DNA from: Agelas oroides
Lineage: Eukaryota > Porifera > Demospongiae > Agelasida > Agelasidae
Direction: 5' to 3'
DNA: 64,000 nt
Assembly: GCA_949130485.1 (NCBI GenBank)
Contig: OX422199.1
Location: forward strand, 5,574,902-5,638,901
Shown: positions 11,440-22,665 of the stretch, piece after piece
Layout: every line of letters starts with the position of its first letter
Position numbering within the stretch: the stretch's first letter is position 1
The notes under the pieces: generated by a model
What the model saw: only the letters and a program-made list of their open reading frames with translations
Told to the model about the DNA's origin: nothing
Database searches by the model: none
Made by a program: the position numbers and the translations under genes

Positions 11440-12580
11440 AACATGAAGATTATAAATTATGCATGCATTTGGGAGTACCAAAGTTTATAATTGAACTGAA
11501 GTTGAATATAAAACAAAATCCTAAAGGATTGGTGTCCTTGTCAAAACATAAGACATCGGGAAACTTTCGAACTATAAGTGGTGTACATGTATCCAAAGTT
11601 GATGTTTCTGTTAGCAAAGGTTTTTGAGAAAAATGATGAACTTTGTAAAATTAGGTAGTGGTAAGCCAAACACAGGTAGCCAGCTAAAAGAAATGCTGAT
11701 GCACACAAACATAACAGTACATGTACTGTGTGTATGCCAAATGGACAACTATGTACCCCGATTGGGTGAAAAGTCTAGATGGCATGGCCCAGCTCAGGAG
11801 TGGACAGCTACTACCGGTAATAGTTTGTCTGTTGAGCACTTCCTGATGATTATGCAGCTATTATTGTATGCTTTTGACCTCATACACCTGTACCTACTGG
11901 TTGTGGTATACAAACACTCGATGCACATGTTTCAACCGATACTAGATCTCACATCAGTATGTCAATCAATGACTATGCATACAGTGAGATAATAGAAGAA
12001 GTATAATGCACTGGAAGAGTCAACATCATAAATCAGAACAGTATTCTGTGATGGGTCTCACTTTGCAAAATCTATAATGTAGAACAAGTATTGCCTGTAC
12101 AATGTTTTCCCAAATGTATGGTTACTGCACATATTCTGTTTTATATGTTTTCAGATGTATTGACACAGGCATAATGACTTATCAAGGTATAGCTCTGACA
12201 TGGGCAGACCTGTTATGGACATAAAGTTTCATGTATTGTCAAGAACATGCATACAGTCCTTTCGTTCAGACAGTAAAAGGTTACTGGTTTTGTTTTGTAT
12301 TCAACTTGATTTTAATAACAATCCGTTATTTTGGTAAACACAGTTTAACTTACTTTGTGGTCACAAATGAAAAGGTAAATTTCTTCTGACTTCATGACAT
12401 AGCTAATGGCTATTGTCACATGCTTTGTGTGAGGTGAACCTTCATATTTAGCAGAAAAATAGAAGCCAAGAGTTCAGAAACTCATATATGCACAACTGCC
12501 ATTCATACAGGTAAAACAAAAGTTCACTATAATTATATAGACAGCTTGACTTGATAAATATACATGCCATGGAGTGTAGA
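11440..12580. other. Duplicated 3' flank of the beta-helix gene
   Basis: This is a diverged copy of about 4560-5700 in the same orientation. It precedes the broken copy of the gene, showing that gene and flank were duplicated together. No independent gene was recognised. Confidence 0.65.
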
Positions 12581-12594
12581 ATCATTTTCTTGGT

Positions 12595-14230
12595 CAGATA
12601 TCATCTACTTGAGCAGGCGCTCCATCACTGTTGTCAAGTTGGTGGGTTCCAGTGCAGTCTCAGTGCTTGCTACTCTGTTTCTCCTTTCCTATGCCAAATT
12701 GCAACGAACTGTCATTACTGCCTTCTCATTCACATACCTACAGAACTACTATGGTGATGGCAGGTCACTAGTCGTCTGGCTGTATGATGGGAATGTTCCT
12801 TTCCTACAAGGAAAACACATAGGCTTGTTCCTGATGGCCTTGGCTGTCACAGTGTTCTTCCTCCTTCCATTCACCCTGTTATAACCTCTTGTTTGCACCC
12901 TGCATACAAGCCTCCAGATGCTTGCCATTGAAGTGGATAAAGATGAAACTCTCACCCCTTCTGGATGCAGTATACCAAGCACCATATAAGGACAGATTTC
13001 GATTTTGGACTGGTCTAATGTCGGTAGTTTGCAGTATGCTTACACAAACCAAATGCAACAGGATTAGATGATAGTGACAAATTGTCTACAATTTTGAATA
13101 ACTCAGTAAATACAGTACTGTTATATACAAGCTGCCAACTGCTGGTATAAAGGTAGCACTGATCAATGTCTCCTCCATAAACTGCACTTCCTGCCTCATC
13201 AGCAGTGTTGTTCTCTAAGGTAACTACTGCATCAATGTGTGAATAAGAATACGGCAGATTCAGTAGTTGAAAGAAACATGGATTAGTTGTCAATGTATTT
13301 TCATCTTTAACATAGATACCGCCTCCTCTCCTGGCATGATTGTTGGTGATGTGAACATGAGTGTAAGGCATTAGGTAAAACATAGAACGACCTGTTAGCT
13401 TTACGGCTCCACCATGTGTCCCATTGTTACCAGAGAAGATCACATGCCCTCCAAAATACAGTGTGCTGTCAAAAGCTTGCAGTGCAGTGCAGTTTGTTCA
13501 TTGCAAATGTGCAGTTGATAATTTGAAGATCTTTTAATTTTTCAAAGCTACAACATTGTAAGCATTACTTCTGTTGTTAATTGTTCAGGTGTCGTATTAT
13601 TTATGAAGTTCGTCTCTTGGATCAACACTTCTAGCCTTAGTGCGCAGGGAAGCTCACCAGGCTTTCCAATTCTTATGCCACTTCCAGTTGGGCTTATATT
13701 CCTTTGAAATAAATAGCAATCTGATATTTAATATTACTGTATCCATATATATTCATACCTCCTCCAAAATTGTCATAAAACTTTGAATCAAATATGTGTA
13801 GAACTGCTAGCCTCGTTCCCAGGCCTACCCCATTTTTTGTTCTTTGGTTTGCGATAATACACGCTCTTCCGCCTTCGTGTATTAACAAACCGAAGAACAA
13901 AAAACAGGGTAGGCCTGGGAATGAGGCTATAGGACTGTCTCGTTAGTGGTAGGGTTCTGTGTTGCAGGGTCTTGTACACCATATATGAATTCAAATCCTG
14001 CTATTTAATATGAATAAAACCCTGGTGGTGTTTTGACTGGTGATCTTAGGTAATTTGCCAAGGAGCTTGTAACATGAACAATGGTATTTATGCCAGAGAT
14101 TTGCACTAGTTGAAAAAGGAATTTGCTCCTGCTTTTCCCATATTTCTTGTGCTGACTACATTGTAGCTAGCTACATAGGAAAGTTAATCTTTTAATGAAA
14201 GTTAACATGTCAGCCCACCTGAAGTTCTGA
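12595..14230 (-). pseudogene. Rearranged partial copy of the beta-helix membrane gene
   Basis: This copies parts of the gene at 6146-9877. Positions 12597-13033 match the membrane region (about 6640-7060 of the intact gene) but in inverted orientation. Positions 13036-14230 match the beta-helix region (about 8037-9190) in the original orientation. The signal peptide, most of the Cys-rich part and the last membrane spans are missing. The junction near 13034 falls between the membrane part (in the codons for LMLVVRS) and the beta-helix part. Small indels interrupt the frame, and a foldback element has inserted at 13808-13929. Nucleotide identity remains high over long blocks, so the duplication looks fairly recent. 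Confidence 0.85.
13808..13929. mobile_element. Foldback element, TAGCCTCG family, with empty-site control
   Basis: The ends TAGCCTCGTTCCCAGGCC and GGCCTGGGAATGAGGCTA are inverted copies. Flanks are TAGAACTGC on the left and TAGGACTGT on the right. The paralogous intact gene near 8842 has a single TAGGACTGT and no insert. This shows insertion with a 9-bp target duplication. Confidence 0.88.
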
Positions 14231-15909
14231 GTACTAGTCCTTAAACTGCATGTCCTTGTGATGGTGGTCATCAATCTAGACTAGAAATTGGATTTTCATG
14301 CATCCATGTGGGATTCCTCACAGTATTATGCAAGAGCTCAGGCCTACGAGCTCATTCTAATGTACTAATCTTTGAATTTCTATAGTGCAAGACCTAGTAC
14401 ATGTCCTGCTACAGTATGTATGTGAAATAATGCTCCCCAAAATTAATAAAACTGAGTTTATTTCTGACCTTGAGTGGAGTATGAACGGTAATACTGTAAA
14501 AAGGCCAACTCTTGAAAATAAGCCCATCCATTTCCTGAATGAAGTTACTACAAGCATCTTTTGCTTGAAAGTATGGTACATGCCACTGTGTTAAACAAGA
14601 AGAATTGAAAACAAGAGAGGCATTGCAGATCACTGCATGCATCCATCTACGGCTACACTTTGTGTGTGAGGTGGATGTATTTTCGAGTAAAATGTCACAA
14701 CTCACAAAAAAATCACCCATGCACCTCCCCCTCTTTTAAGAGCCACTGAGTTTATTATCCATGGGTGTATTTTCAGGATTTCTTTGTATCTTTGGTTTGG
14801 TACACATGTTATATGATGGCATTGTAGAAAACTTATGTGTACTGCAGAATACCCCATAGTTTCAAGGATGAGGAAGCTGAGCGAGAATATTTCTTGGGGT
14901 GTAATTACCACATATTCATTAGTATCATGGTGCACTTGCTCCGCAACTGAAAGCTGAGTTTACCAACAAGCATGGCAAGACTTGTTTGTTTCATGTTTTT
15001 TTATGCTTCTTGACCTGTCCCTCACTTGCCACGGTATGTTAACTAGTGCTTAAGGCCCTTGAGGATAAATATATAACTAGGAAGGTTTACATACATTGCT
15101 AAGGAAACTTACGTCCAGTGGTTGCATATCCAATTGCCTGCAGACCATTGTATAATATACAGTGGTCTGCAGGCAATTTGGCAATTAATTCCACTGAACT
15201 GACTTGCAAGAACTTGCAAGATTTTTACTGCTGCACTTTCTTGTGCCTAATCTTACATGCCTTTAGTTAGCTATCTTGCACGAAATTTGGCCACTTTCTT
15301 GCACATCTTGCAGGTTTCTTGCATTATACTCTTGCACAAATCTTGTAACAAAACTGCATGCTTCATTATGTAAGGCAAACAGCATGCTCAAGGTTATCGT
15401 ATATACTTATCCAAACAGATGTCTTGATAGTTGTCACAACTACGTATACAGTGTTCTAAAACATTGAAAGTTGTTGCAAGGAACTATCAAACATTAGAGA
15501 ATTGTATACTAAATTGTAGCAGCAGTATCGTTTTACAATAAGGCTGATGTAGCTACACATACATAGCCTCTTAGACCACTGGTTATTGCTGCATAAACTT
15601 TGTATATACATGAACTTGATGTAGCCTCATTCCAAGGCACCTCTCAGTGACTGGTAAGGAGCCTATAAACATGGCAAAACTTGTGGTTTTGCTAGTTCCT
15701 ATTTGATGGCTAAATAGCATAGAAAGTATGGCAACAACTGTATACAATACACACCAACAGTATGCAGAAGTAAGTTGTACAGTATACAAAGAAGTACCTA
15801 TAGGTATTAAGCACTGTTCTTAAAATGAGATAATCACACAATGAAGCATTTGTCAACAATGCTTAATAAAGTCGATATGTAGTTGCATGTTTGTCAAAAT
15901 ACTTGAACT
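14231..15909. other. Intergenic, no gene recognised
   Basis: It contains a hairpin at 15132-15178 and TTGCA-rich sequence around 15207-15350. I see no supported coding exon. Confidence 0.5.
15132..15178. repeat. Hairpin with 22-bp arms
   Basis: AATTGCCTGCAGACCATTGT is followed, after a few bases, by its inverted copy with one mismatch. It may be a collapsed foldback element. No target duplication was identified. Confidence 0.7.
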
Positions 15910-17784
15910 CTACATTGAACCATAGGCTACCAGGCCAGCCTGTGTTTGACATTCACTTTGGGAATTCCTCTCTCCGTTGCTTGTTGATGGAAGAAGCGGT
16001 TGATACATGTCTGGATTCACAATCCTGTCAGGAAGGTCGTCATCATCTCTTTGAATGAGCAGGTAGCGATCATTTTGTGCTTGGATTTTTTTCCTAATCC
16101 TGCTACAACAAGTACGAAAAAGTGCCACTCGAGAGAGGATTTTGTACGAGATGAATGATATGAAATACAAGAATGGAATTAACACCATCACATACAGAAT
16201 CTGAATGGGAAGAGGCATTACTCTCATTGCAAAAATCAGGTATAGTGCTAAATCCAATAAAGCAAAAGCTAAACCATCAATGATGTTGAAAAAGTTATTC
16301 TTGTAAGGACGACAGTAAGCAAACAGCAAGGATACAACAACAGGGAATGGTATTAATATCAGCTGTAAGTATGTCATAGGAGTAATAAATGCCAGTAACA
16401 TTACAATTCGGAAAAAAAAGTAGAGTCCAGCAAAGTAGCGATAGTCACGAGTACCATTGGTGCCATTCTTGTAACATCCCTGGAAGGCATCAGCAAATCT
16501 ATGCAGAAATTGCCACCTTATTTTAGTACAGTAGCCAAGACATCTCTGGAATGATCTCATGGGGTACAGGAGGAGGAGTAACATTGGGAAAAGAACAAAC
16601 ACCAGCAGGACACCAATTGCAAGCAGAGCAAATGGAAGGTGTTCTCGGCTGAAATATTCAACTGAAGCATCACAATACACTACAACTGGACCCACTCTTT
16701 CACCTCTGTTGTTGTATAGTGTACTAGCATCCAGTAAACTGTAGGATACTGTCAGCAGCTTTGAATATGACAGCAGCAGGAAAGTAGCAAAGGCATTGAT
16801 CACAGATCCTTTGGGATCCCACCTCCTTCTGAAACGAGCAAAGCAAATGTGGAATGGTCTCCACACACACACCACCACCCTAACTCCTCTGTCATGCATT
16901 TCAATACAAAAATATATCACTACTGTCAATACAAGTGGATAAATGGCAACAACATAGTCCAGTGCTAGTGTGTGCAGTAAACTCATGTCACTGCAGATAC
17001 AAAATGAAGGGATGGAATATCGAAAGAATTCTAAATTCCATATTCCATAGAAAGTTATTATTGCTAATTCAAAGGCATGAAGCATTGTTAAATTAGTGAT
17101 ATATTGAACATAAGTGTATGTGTTTGAGAGTGTGCTTACACATGTTATGAACTGACAAAAAAACACAAAAGCATTCATTTCAGCAGAGGTTACATTAAAC
17201 TGGAAAATCATCACCAAGATACATAAAATTGTGGTGGGAATCAAGGTAGCTGTAATGTACAGCAGCCACCCATATCGTTTATCAAAGCATTTTACACACT
17301 GCCTATTGTAGGAGAGAACAGCAGGTCCCAAACCTTGCTGACACTGGCTGCACAACAGACCAGTTCGGTTCAAACCACTGCACATGAAGCCGTTTAATTC
17401 AGAAGTATCATTTGGAAGAGTGACATAGAAAATGTGAGCATCAGGATAGTGGTAGTTAAACGGACATCTCCCAACAACTGTGTCATTGATTGTAATATTG
17501 TAACTTATACAAGAACCAGTAATGATTTGAGTTTCCAGGGTAGCATAATCACACATCACAGTACCCTCTAATGTGGCACCACACACGCACCTGGTCACTC
17601 CATTATGCTTTGTCTCCCAATACCAAGTTGGACAGGACTGCTCCTCTACATTATTTGATCTTCCTATCTGACCATCATCTAGGATTTCAGCTGCTGGATG
17701 TAGTGCACTACTCCAACACAAACTGATCATGAACAGAATCACTCTGCACTCATGAGTCACCATCTTCATTATTAACTTATTCAT
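15910..17784 (-). CDS. Multi-pass membrane protein with Cys-rich ectodomain (624 aa)
   Basis: This is an intact single-exon frame. Residues 1-28 include a signal peptide (core VILFMISLCWSSA). A glycosylatable, Cys-rich ectodomain of about 145 residues ends in TGLLCSQCQQGLGPAVLSY and a CVKC pair. About ten hydrophobic segments run from roughly 176 to 560. The core FATFLLLSYSKLLTVSYSLL aligns with LATLFLLSYAKLQRTV in the 1243-residue neighbour, so the two share a membrane domain while this one lacks the beta-helix. The tail is acidic (QRDDDDLPDR) and ends with MYQPLLPSTS, another PLL motif. A decayed copy lies at 19172-20690. Function is unknown; a receptor, transporter or channel is possible. 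Confidence 0.88.
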   Translation of the reverse strand: MNKLIMKMVTHECRVILFMISLCWSSALHPAAEILDDGQIGRSNNVEEQSCPTWYWETKHNGVTRCVCGATLEGTVMCDYATLETQIITGSCISYNITINDTVVGRCPFNYHYPDAHIFYVTLPNDTSELNGFMCSGLNRTGLLCSQCQQGLGPAVLSYNRQCVKCFDKRYGWLLYITATLIPTTILCILVMIFQFNVTSAEMNAFVFFCQFITCVSTLSNTYTYVQYITNLTMLHAFELAIITFYGIWNLEFFRYSIPSFCICSDMSLLHTLALDYVVAIYPLVLTVVIYFCIEMHDRGVRVVVCVWRPFHICFARFRRRWDPKGSVINAFATFLLLSYSKLLTVSYSLLDASTLYNNRGERVGPVVVYCDASVEYFSREHLPFALLAIGVLLVFVLFPMLLLLLYPMRSFQRCLGYCTKIRWQFLHRFADAFQGCYKNGTNGTRDYRYFAGLYFFFRIVMLLAFITPMTYLQLILIPFPVVVSLLFAYCRPYKNNFFNIIDGLAFALLDLALYLIFAMRVMPLPIQILYVMVLIPFLYFISFISYKILSRVALFRTCCSRIRKKIQAQNDRYLLIQRDDDDLPDRIVNPDMYQPLLPSTSNGERNSQSECQTQAGLVAYGSM

Positions 17785-19171
17785 GCAGCTGCTAAATATG
17801 TAGTTAACAGCATATTGCTGAAGAGCTCACTCACTGTAACTAAATACATAATATCATTGAAACTGAAATGGCTTTTTAAATAATAGTGTGTCATGTGAAA
17901 TCCCCTGTAATCCCCCAAATACGTAGCTACACTGAAACCTTTTGCACTATAGAATATAAACAGGATGGCTAATGTTTGCATAATTTGGTAAGCCCTAAAG
18001 AGTAATGATTGGTCAAGGATTTCAGTGTACATAATTATATCAGATGTGCCAGATAGATGGGTATGGAATAGCTACAACAACTTTTCTTCGTAGTACATCA
18101 GTTTGATGGTTGACACAGTTACTAGCGTAAACAAGTGGAAAACTTTAACTATGGGTCTGTCAAGATTCGAGTAATGCATGTCTTGCAGCAGTATGATCCT
18201 TCTGCATTACGTACAATGAGGCTGATCCACACCGTAGTCCTCTTAGAGTGTTGGTTATTGTCACAGCTAGCTGTATACCAATCACATGAATTGATATTAA
18301 CATAGTTCATTCAGATTCTAAGAGTTCAATGCATCAGAAAAGGTCTTAGTGGATATGATGTTGTGGTTGGATAGCTATCAACCAGCAAAGCATGACAACC
18401 AAAAATGATGTTCACATCAACATTGTGTAGAAAGAAAGAGTGCTGGGGGAGCTATAGTTCATACAGCTTGTGCAACACACAGAAATGATAGATACATACG
18501 ATGTGTATGTCTGCATCTCAATACTATAAATAGCCAGCCTATAAAAAGAGTACAGAATGCAAAACATAGCTATACATTGTGAAAATGAGTTTGAGGCTGC
18601 TCCTTTTAGTTAACAAATCATATACTTTTTTAGTGCCAATACATTTACTCCCATAGAAAAGTGTGCAATTACTTGTGTAATTGCACAGGTAGAAAAGCTC
18701 CTGATTGGACAAAAAGTACAAAAACTACAAAGGTGTAATTGCTCACTAGTGGGTCAGTGACTTGTGACAACAATTTGCTGTAAACTATTAAACATAACGT
18801 AAACTTGTAACTTGTAAGTGACAACAATTTGCTGTAAGCTATTAAACATAACGTAAACTTGCAACTTGTAAGTGACAACAATTTGCTGTAAACTATTAAA
18901 CATAACGTAAACTTGCAACTTGTAAGTGACAACAATTTGTTATAAACTAAACAATGTACTGTAAACCTGTATACTATAAACCACCACATCACATACATGC
19001 TCATACTTATTATAGCGTATTGTAACCTAGCCAAAGCTTATAAGTAACAAGGAACAGGTTTTCTCATACAATTTGGGATTAATAGCACTCAAAACCATGC
19101 TGTTACTTATACAAATCAAAGATTGGCTTGTATACTTGTTATAATGACCTCGCAAAATTTGCACTGAACTA
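17785..19171. other. Intergenic with a tandem repeat
   Basis: The upstream side of the 624-residue gene. Besides the 54-bp repeat at 18761-18950 and a short hairpin at 18663-18688 (GTGCAATTAC arms), I see nothing that looks coding. Confidence 0.5.
18761..18950. repeat. 54-bp tandem repeat, about 3.5 units
   Basis: The unit contains GTGACAACAATTTGCTGTAA and ACATAACGTAAACTTG and recurs at a 54-bp period with very few changes. There are no unique spacers, so it is a minisatellite and not a CRISPR array. Confidence 0.85.
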
Positions 19172-20690
19172 CAGACTACCAGGCTTTGACTGTCACTTTC
19201 AAGATTTCCCCTCTCCATTGTCTGTTGCTGGAAAGGAAAAAGTGTTTGGTACATGTCAGGATTCACAGGAAGATCATCATCTATGTTCTCATCAATGTTC
19301 TCATCTCTCTTAATGTGAAGGTGCTGGTCTTTATTTCTTGCTTTGAACATTCTAATTCTGCTGCAAATGTACCACTCAAGAGAGATTTTTTACAAGATGA
19401 ACGATATAAAATGTAAGAACAGAATCAATCCCATCACATACAGTAGCCCAATAGAAAAAGGGTTTATTTTAATTGCATACGTTATTAAGGAAATCATTAC
19501 AGACAAAAAAGCAAAAGCTGAACAGTCAACAATATTAGAACAGTTTTTTTTTTTGTAGGAACGAAAGTAGGAAAACAGTAGGGAAATCATAACAAAATAG
19601 TATTCTTATCAGACATACACATCTATCAGTAACTGTATGCAGAAATTGCCACCTTATTCTAGTACAGTAGCCAAGACATCTCTGGAATGATCTCATGGGG
19701 TACAGGAGGAGGAGTATCAGTGGGAAAACAACAAACACCAGCAGCACACATATTGTAGGCAGAACAAGTGGAAGATGTTGTGAAGTACTCAATTGAAGCA
19801 TCATAATACAGTACAAGTGGACCAACACCTTCTCCTTTGTTGTTGTGTAGCTCAGCCAGTAAACTGTCAGCAGCTTTGAGAATGACAGGAGCAAAAATGA
19901 AGGCACTGATCACAAGTCCCTTGGGGTTCCACCTCCTTCCGAAAAGAGCAAAGCATATACGGATTAGCCTCCACACACGGACAAATGGCAACAGCATACT
20001 CCAGTGCAAGTGTGTGAATGCATAGTAAGGTCACTGCTGATACAAAATGAAGGGACGAAATATCAAACAAAATCTAAATTCCAAAAAGTTGTCATGAAAT
20101 TACTGTTGTATTACTGGTATAGTAAACATACTTGTATGGGTTTGCAAGTGTGCTTGTACATGTTATGAAAAATACAAAAGCATTCATTTCAGCTGAAATT
20201 GAAAAATGATTACTAAGAAACATAAATGGTTATAGGAAACAAGGTAGCTATAATATACAGTACTAACCCATATTACACAGTGTCTTTTATAAGAGAGAAT
20301 AGTAGGTCCCAAACTTTGCTGACACTGGCTGCATAACAGGCCAGTTTGTTTCGAACCCCTGCACATGAAGCTGTGGAATTCAGTAGTAACATTTGGAAAA
20401 TGTTTTACATAAACCAAGCGCAGTAATGGATGCTTTGTGGTTTTGTACAGGTATTGTAATGACTATACATACCAGGCAAATTACAAAAAACTATCCATTA
20501 ATTTTACCAAGATTGCATAATGATGTCATTTTTATTGTGTAATAAATATGACATCATCATGCACCTTTGACAGTTGTCTGGATGTAGTACAAGCTGATTG
20601 TGTACAGAATCACTCAGCAATCATAGGTTACCATCTGTGTTACAATGGTTTAAATAGTATGGATGTAGCTAACAGTGCATAGTTGAATAA
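19172..20690 (-). pseudogene. Decayed copy of the 624-aa membrane gene
   Basis: Blocks match the gene at 15910-17784 in order on the same strand: the 3' flank and tail (PDMYQTLFPF), the loop RSFQRCLGYC, the FARFRRRW-like segment, the Cys motif TGLLCSQCQQSLGPTILSY, and a trace of the N-terminus near 20580-20690. The frame is broken by many small indels and larger internal deletions, so no long product can be made. Confidence 0.85.
20514..20563. repeat. Short palindrome with ATGATGTCAT arms
   Basis: TGCATAATGATGTCAT is inverted as ATGACATCATCATGCA around a short A/T spacer. A close relative is at 30541-30591. Both may be tiny foldback elements of one family. Confidence 0.6.
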
Positions 20691-21227
20691 CAGTACTGCA
20701 GTCTGACAAAAGAACATCCACCCTCGAAAGAGCGCCCACCCTCGAAAAAGCACCCACCTACTACACTGGAGTTCAATATGTTTCTGCACAGCAAGCAGAA
20801 GGCTGGAATAATGCGGCAATCTTCATGAAAGTGTGGCATAATGCCTCCTTCAGTGAACAACAGCATGCATCACTCACTTCAGGGCGATGTGATGTTAAGG
20901 TATCGTGTCGATTTGGACTTTCTTTGGTCACTCATGTATGCGATTTACTTATTGGATCATTGATTGTCAGTCCAATTTAACTCTTATCTGCTTTCAGCTA
21001 AGGAATTATGAGCACAACAGTGAGCAAGATTAGCTATGAGATAATAGAGCTAAAATCAGAGAAATCGAATAATGTTGGAAACTTGGAGCATAATGTCCAC
21101 AAGCATATTGGTCCTATTTCCTGTGTAGCTAGGGTGCGATGCGTGACTAAGTATACCGGTATATCTGTTTCCACCTTTAAAATGAACTATTCACAAAAAT
21201 GTCGTAATGCCTAAAGTCAACAGTTGG
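20691..21227. other. Intergenic, no gene recognised
   Basis: A CACCCTCGAAAGAGCGCCC stretch near 20710 resembles the C-rich terminus of the HIRAN-bearing element but has no visible partner. Nothing else was recognised. Confidence 0.4.
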
Positions 21228-22665
21228 TTAAGGTAGGATCGCAAATCGGCCGATTCCATCATGAATAATTAATGAGTCAGGTGACCATAATGGCGCGATT
21301 GAAATTCATTGGCTTCTTTACACTTTCCCATGGCGGTAACCGGAATCAACAAGGGGGCGTGTCCCTTTGATGTGGCCTGCGGCCCTTTGTAGTAGTCTGG
21401 TGGCACTTTCATGTGGCTGGGCGGAACTTTGAAGAGATCCTCCAACACTTAAAAAAAAAAAAAACACTAAAAAGATTTTCTAGCTCCTTGAATGTGATGG
21501 TTGGCTATTTGTGTGTGCAAAGCTTGCCAGAGTGGGCTTGAATGTTCGTGAGTGTGGTAGAAAGGCAGAGAGCCATCCTGGAAGACGGGTGTCATCACAC
21601 ACTTGTCTGGCCAAGGTATTGTAGAAAGCTGACTTTTCGGGCTTGTAGATTTTATGCTAGTGGGAATGTGTGTAACTTGGCTCCATTTTAGGGGCAATGA
21701 CAGGGAGTACTTCAATTCCAGTCTACAGGCCAAAACACACATTTGACCTCAAAAACAGTAATTTTGGCTATGCTGGCTTTCAAGAAAAATTCGACACACC
21801 TCCACTCAAACCAACCAAAACTGAGCCCAGTTTCAGAAAGCTCAACTCACCCCCTACAAAACTATTTATGCTTTTCCCCGCTCACCTCCAGGCCAGGGAG
21901 TTATGTCCACAAACCTACTCCCTGTCATTGCCCCTAGAATGGACACACGTTCCCGCTAGCATAAAATCGGGCGGGGCCTACAAGCCCCGCCGGCCCGAAA
22001 AGTCAGCTTTCTACAGTACCGTACCTTTGACAACTGTGTGATGATATCCGTCTTCCAGTGGCGTAGCTACACCCGGGCATACCCGGGCCTGTGCCTACGT
22101 AAAATTCGCTGGTGCCTGGCTAAAAATAATGTAGAGCTAAGGTCAATAATCAGTTATTAGCATGTGTGATCGCAAGTTTCATGCGGACATGAAGCGACCA
22201 TACAGGTAAGACTGAAAGAATTGTATTTGTGGCCGAAAACGGCCTCAGAAGCGACTGAGTGTGCCCATGCTGTGCCCACGTAACTTGCTCATCCTGGCTA
22301 CGCCACTGCCGTCTTCCACGATGGCTCTCTGCCTTTCCACCACACTCACAAACATTCAAGCCCACTCAGGCAAGCTTTGCACGCACAAATAGCCAACCAT
22401 CACATTCAACGAGCTAGAAAATCTTTTTCTGTTGTTGTTGGAGGATTTCTTCAAAGTTCCGCCCAGCCACATGAAAGTGCCGCCAGACCACTACAAAGTG
22501 CCGCAGGTCACATCAAAGGACACGCTCCCCTTGTTGATTCCGGTTGCCGCCATGGGAAAGTGTAAACAAGCCAATGAATTTCAATCGCGCTATTATGGTC
22601 CCAACATTATTAATTATTCATGACGGAATCGGCCCGATTCGCAATTCAAGGTTGCCCTACCTTAA
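21228..22665. mobile_element. TTAA-flanked palindromic transposon with very long arms
   Basis: The left end is TTAA then GGTAGGATCGCAAATCGG; the right end is the complement, with CCTACC then TTAA. Matching continues inward for several hundred bases: AGTTCCGCCCAGCCACATGA on the right has its complement near 21410, and both arms carry GTCATTGCCCCTA or its complement (near 21700 and 21925). The element is thus nearly a full palindrome around about 21730-21890. The right arm is interrupted by a hAT MITE. No transposase is visible. Confidence 0.85.
22056..22308. mobile_element. hAT-type MITE with perfect 8-bp target duplication
   Basis: The ends are CAGTGGCGTAGC and GCTACGCCACTG. The 8-bp flanks CCGTCTTC at 22048-22055 and 22309-22316 are identical. 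The opposite arm of the host palindrome supplies the uninterrupted version. A subterminal CCCGGGCATACCCGGG palindrome is shared with the element at 61740-61961. Confidence 0.92.

Noticed and set aside
11188-11481. Open frames with poly-Gly or poly-Pro near 11.2 kb
   Set aside because: They are translations of homopolymer G and C runs inside the HIRAN element.
17781-18032. Frame directly upstream of the 624-residue gene
   Set aside because: It overlaps the start of the better-supported gene and has no signal or motif; it is probably leader sequence.
18761-18950. Regular 54-bp repeats resembling a CRISPR array
   Set aside because: Units abut directly with no unique spacers, there are no cas genes and the context is eukaryotic; it is a minisatellite.
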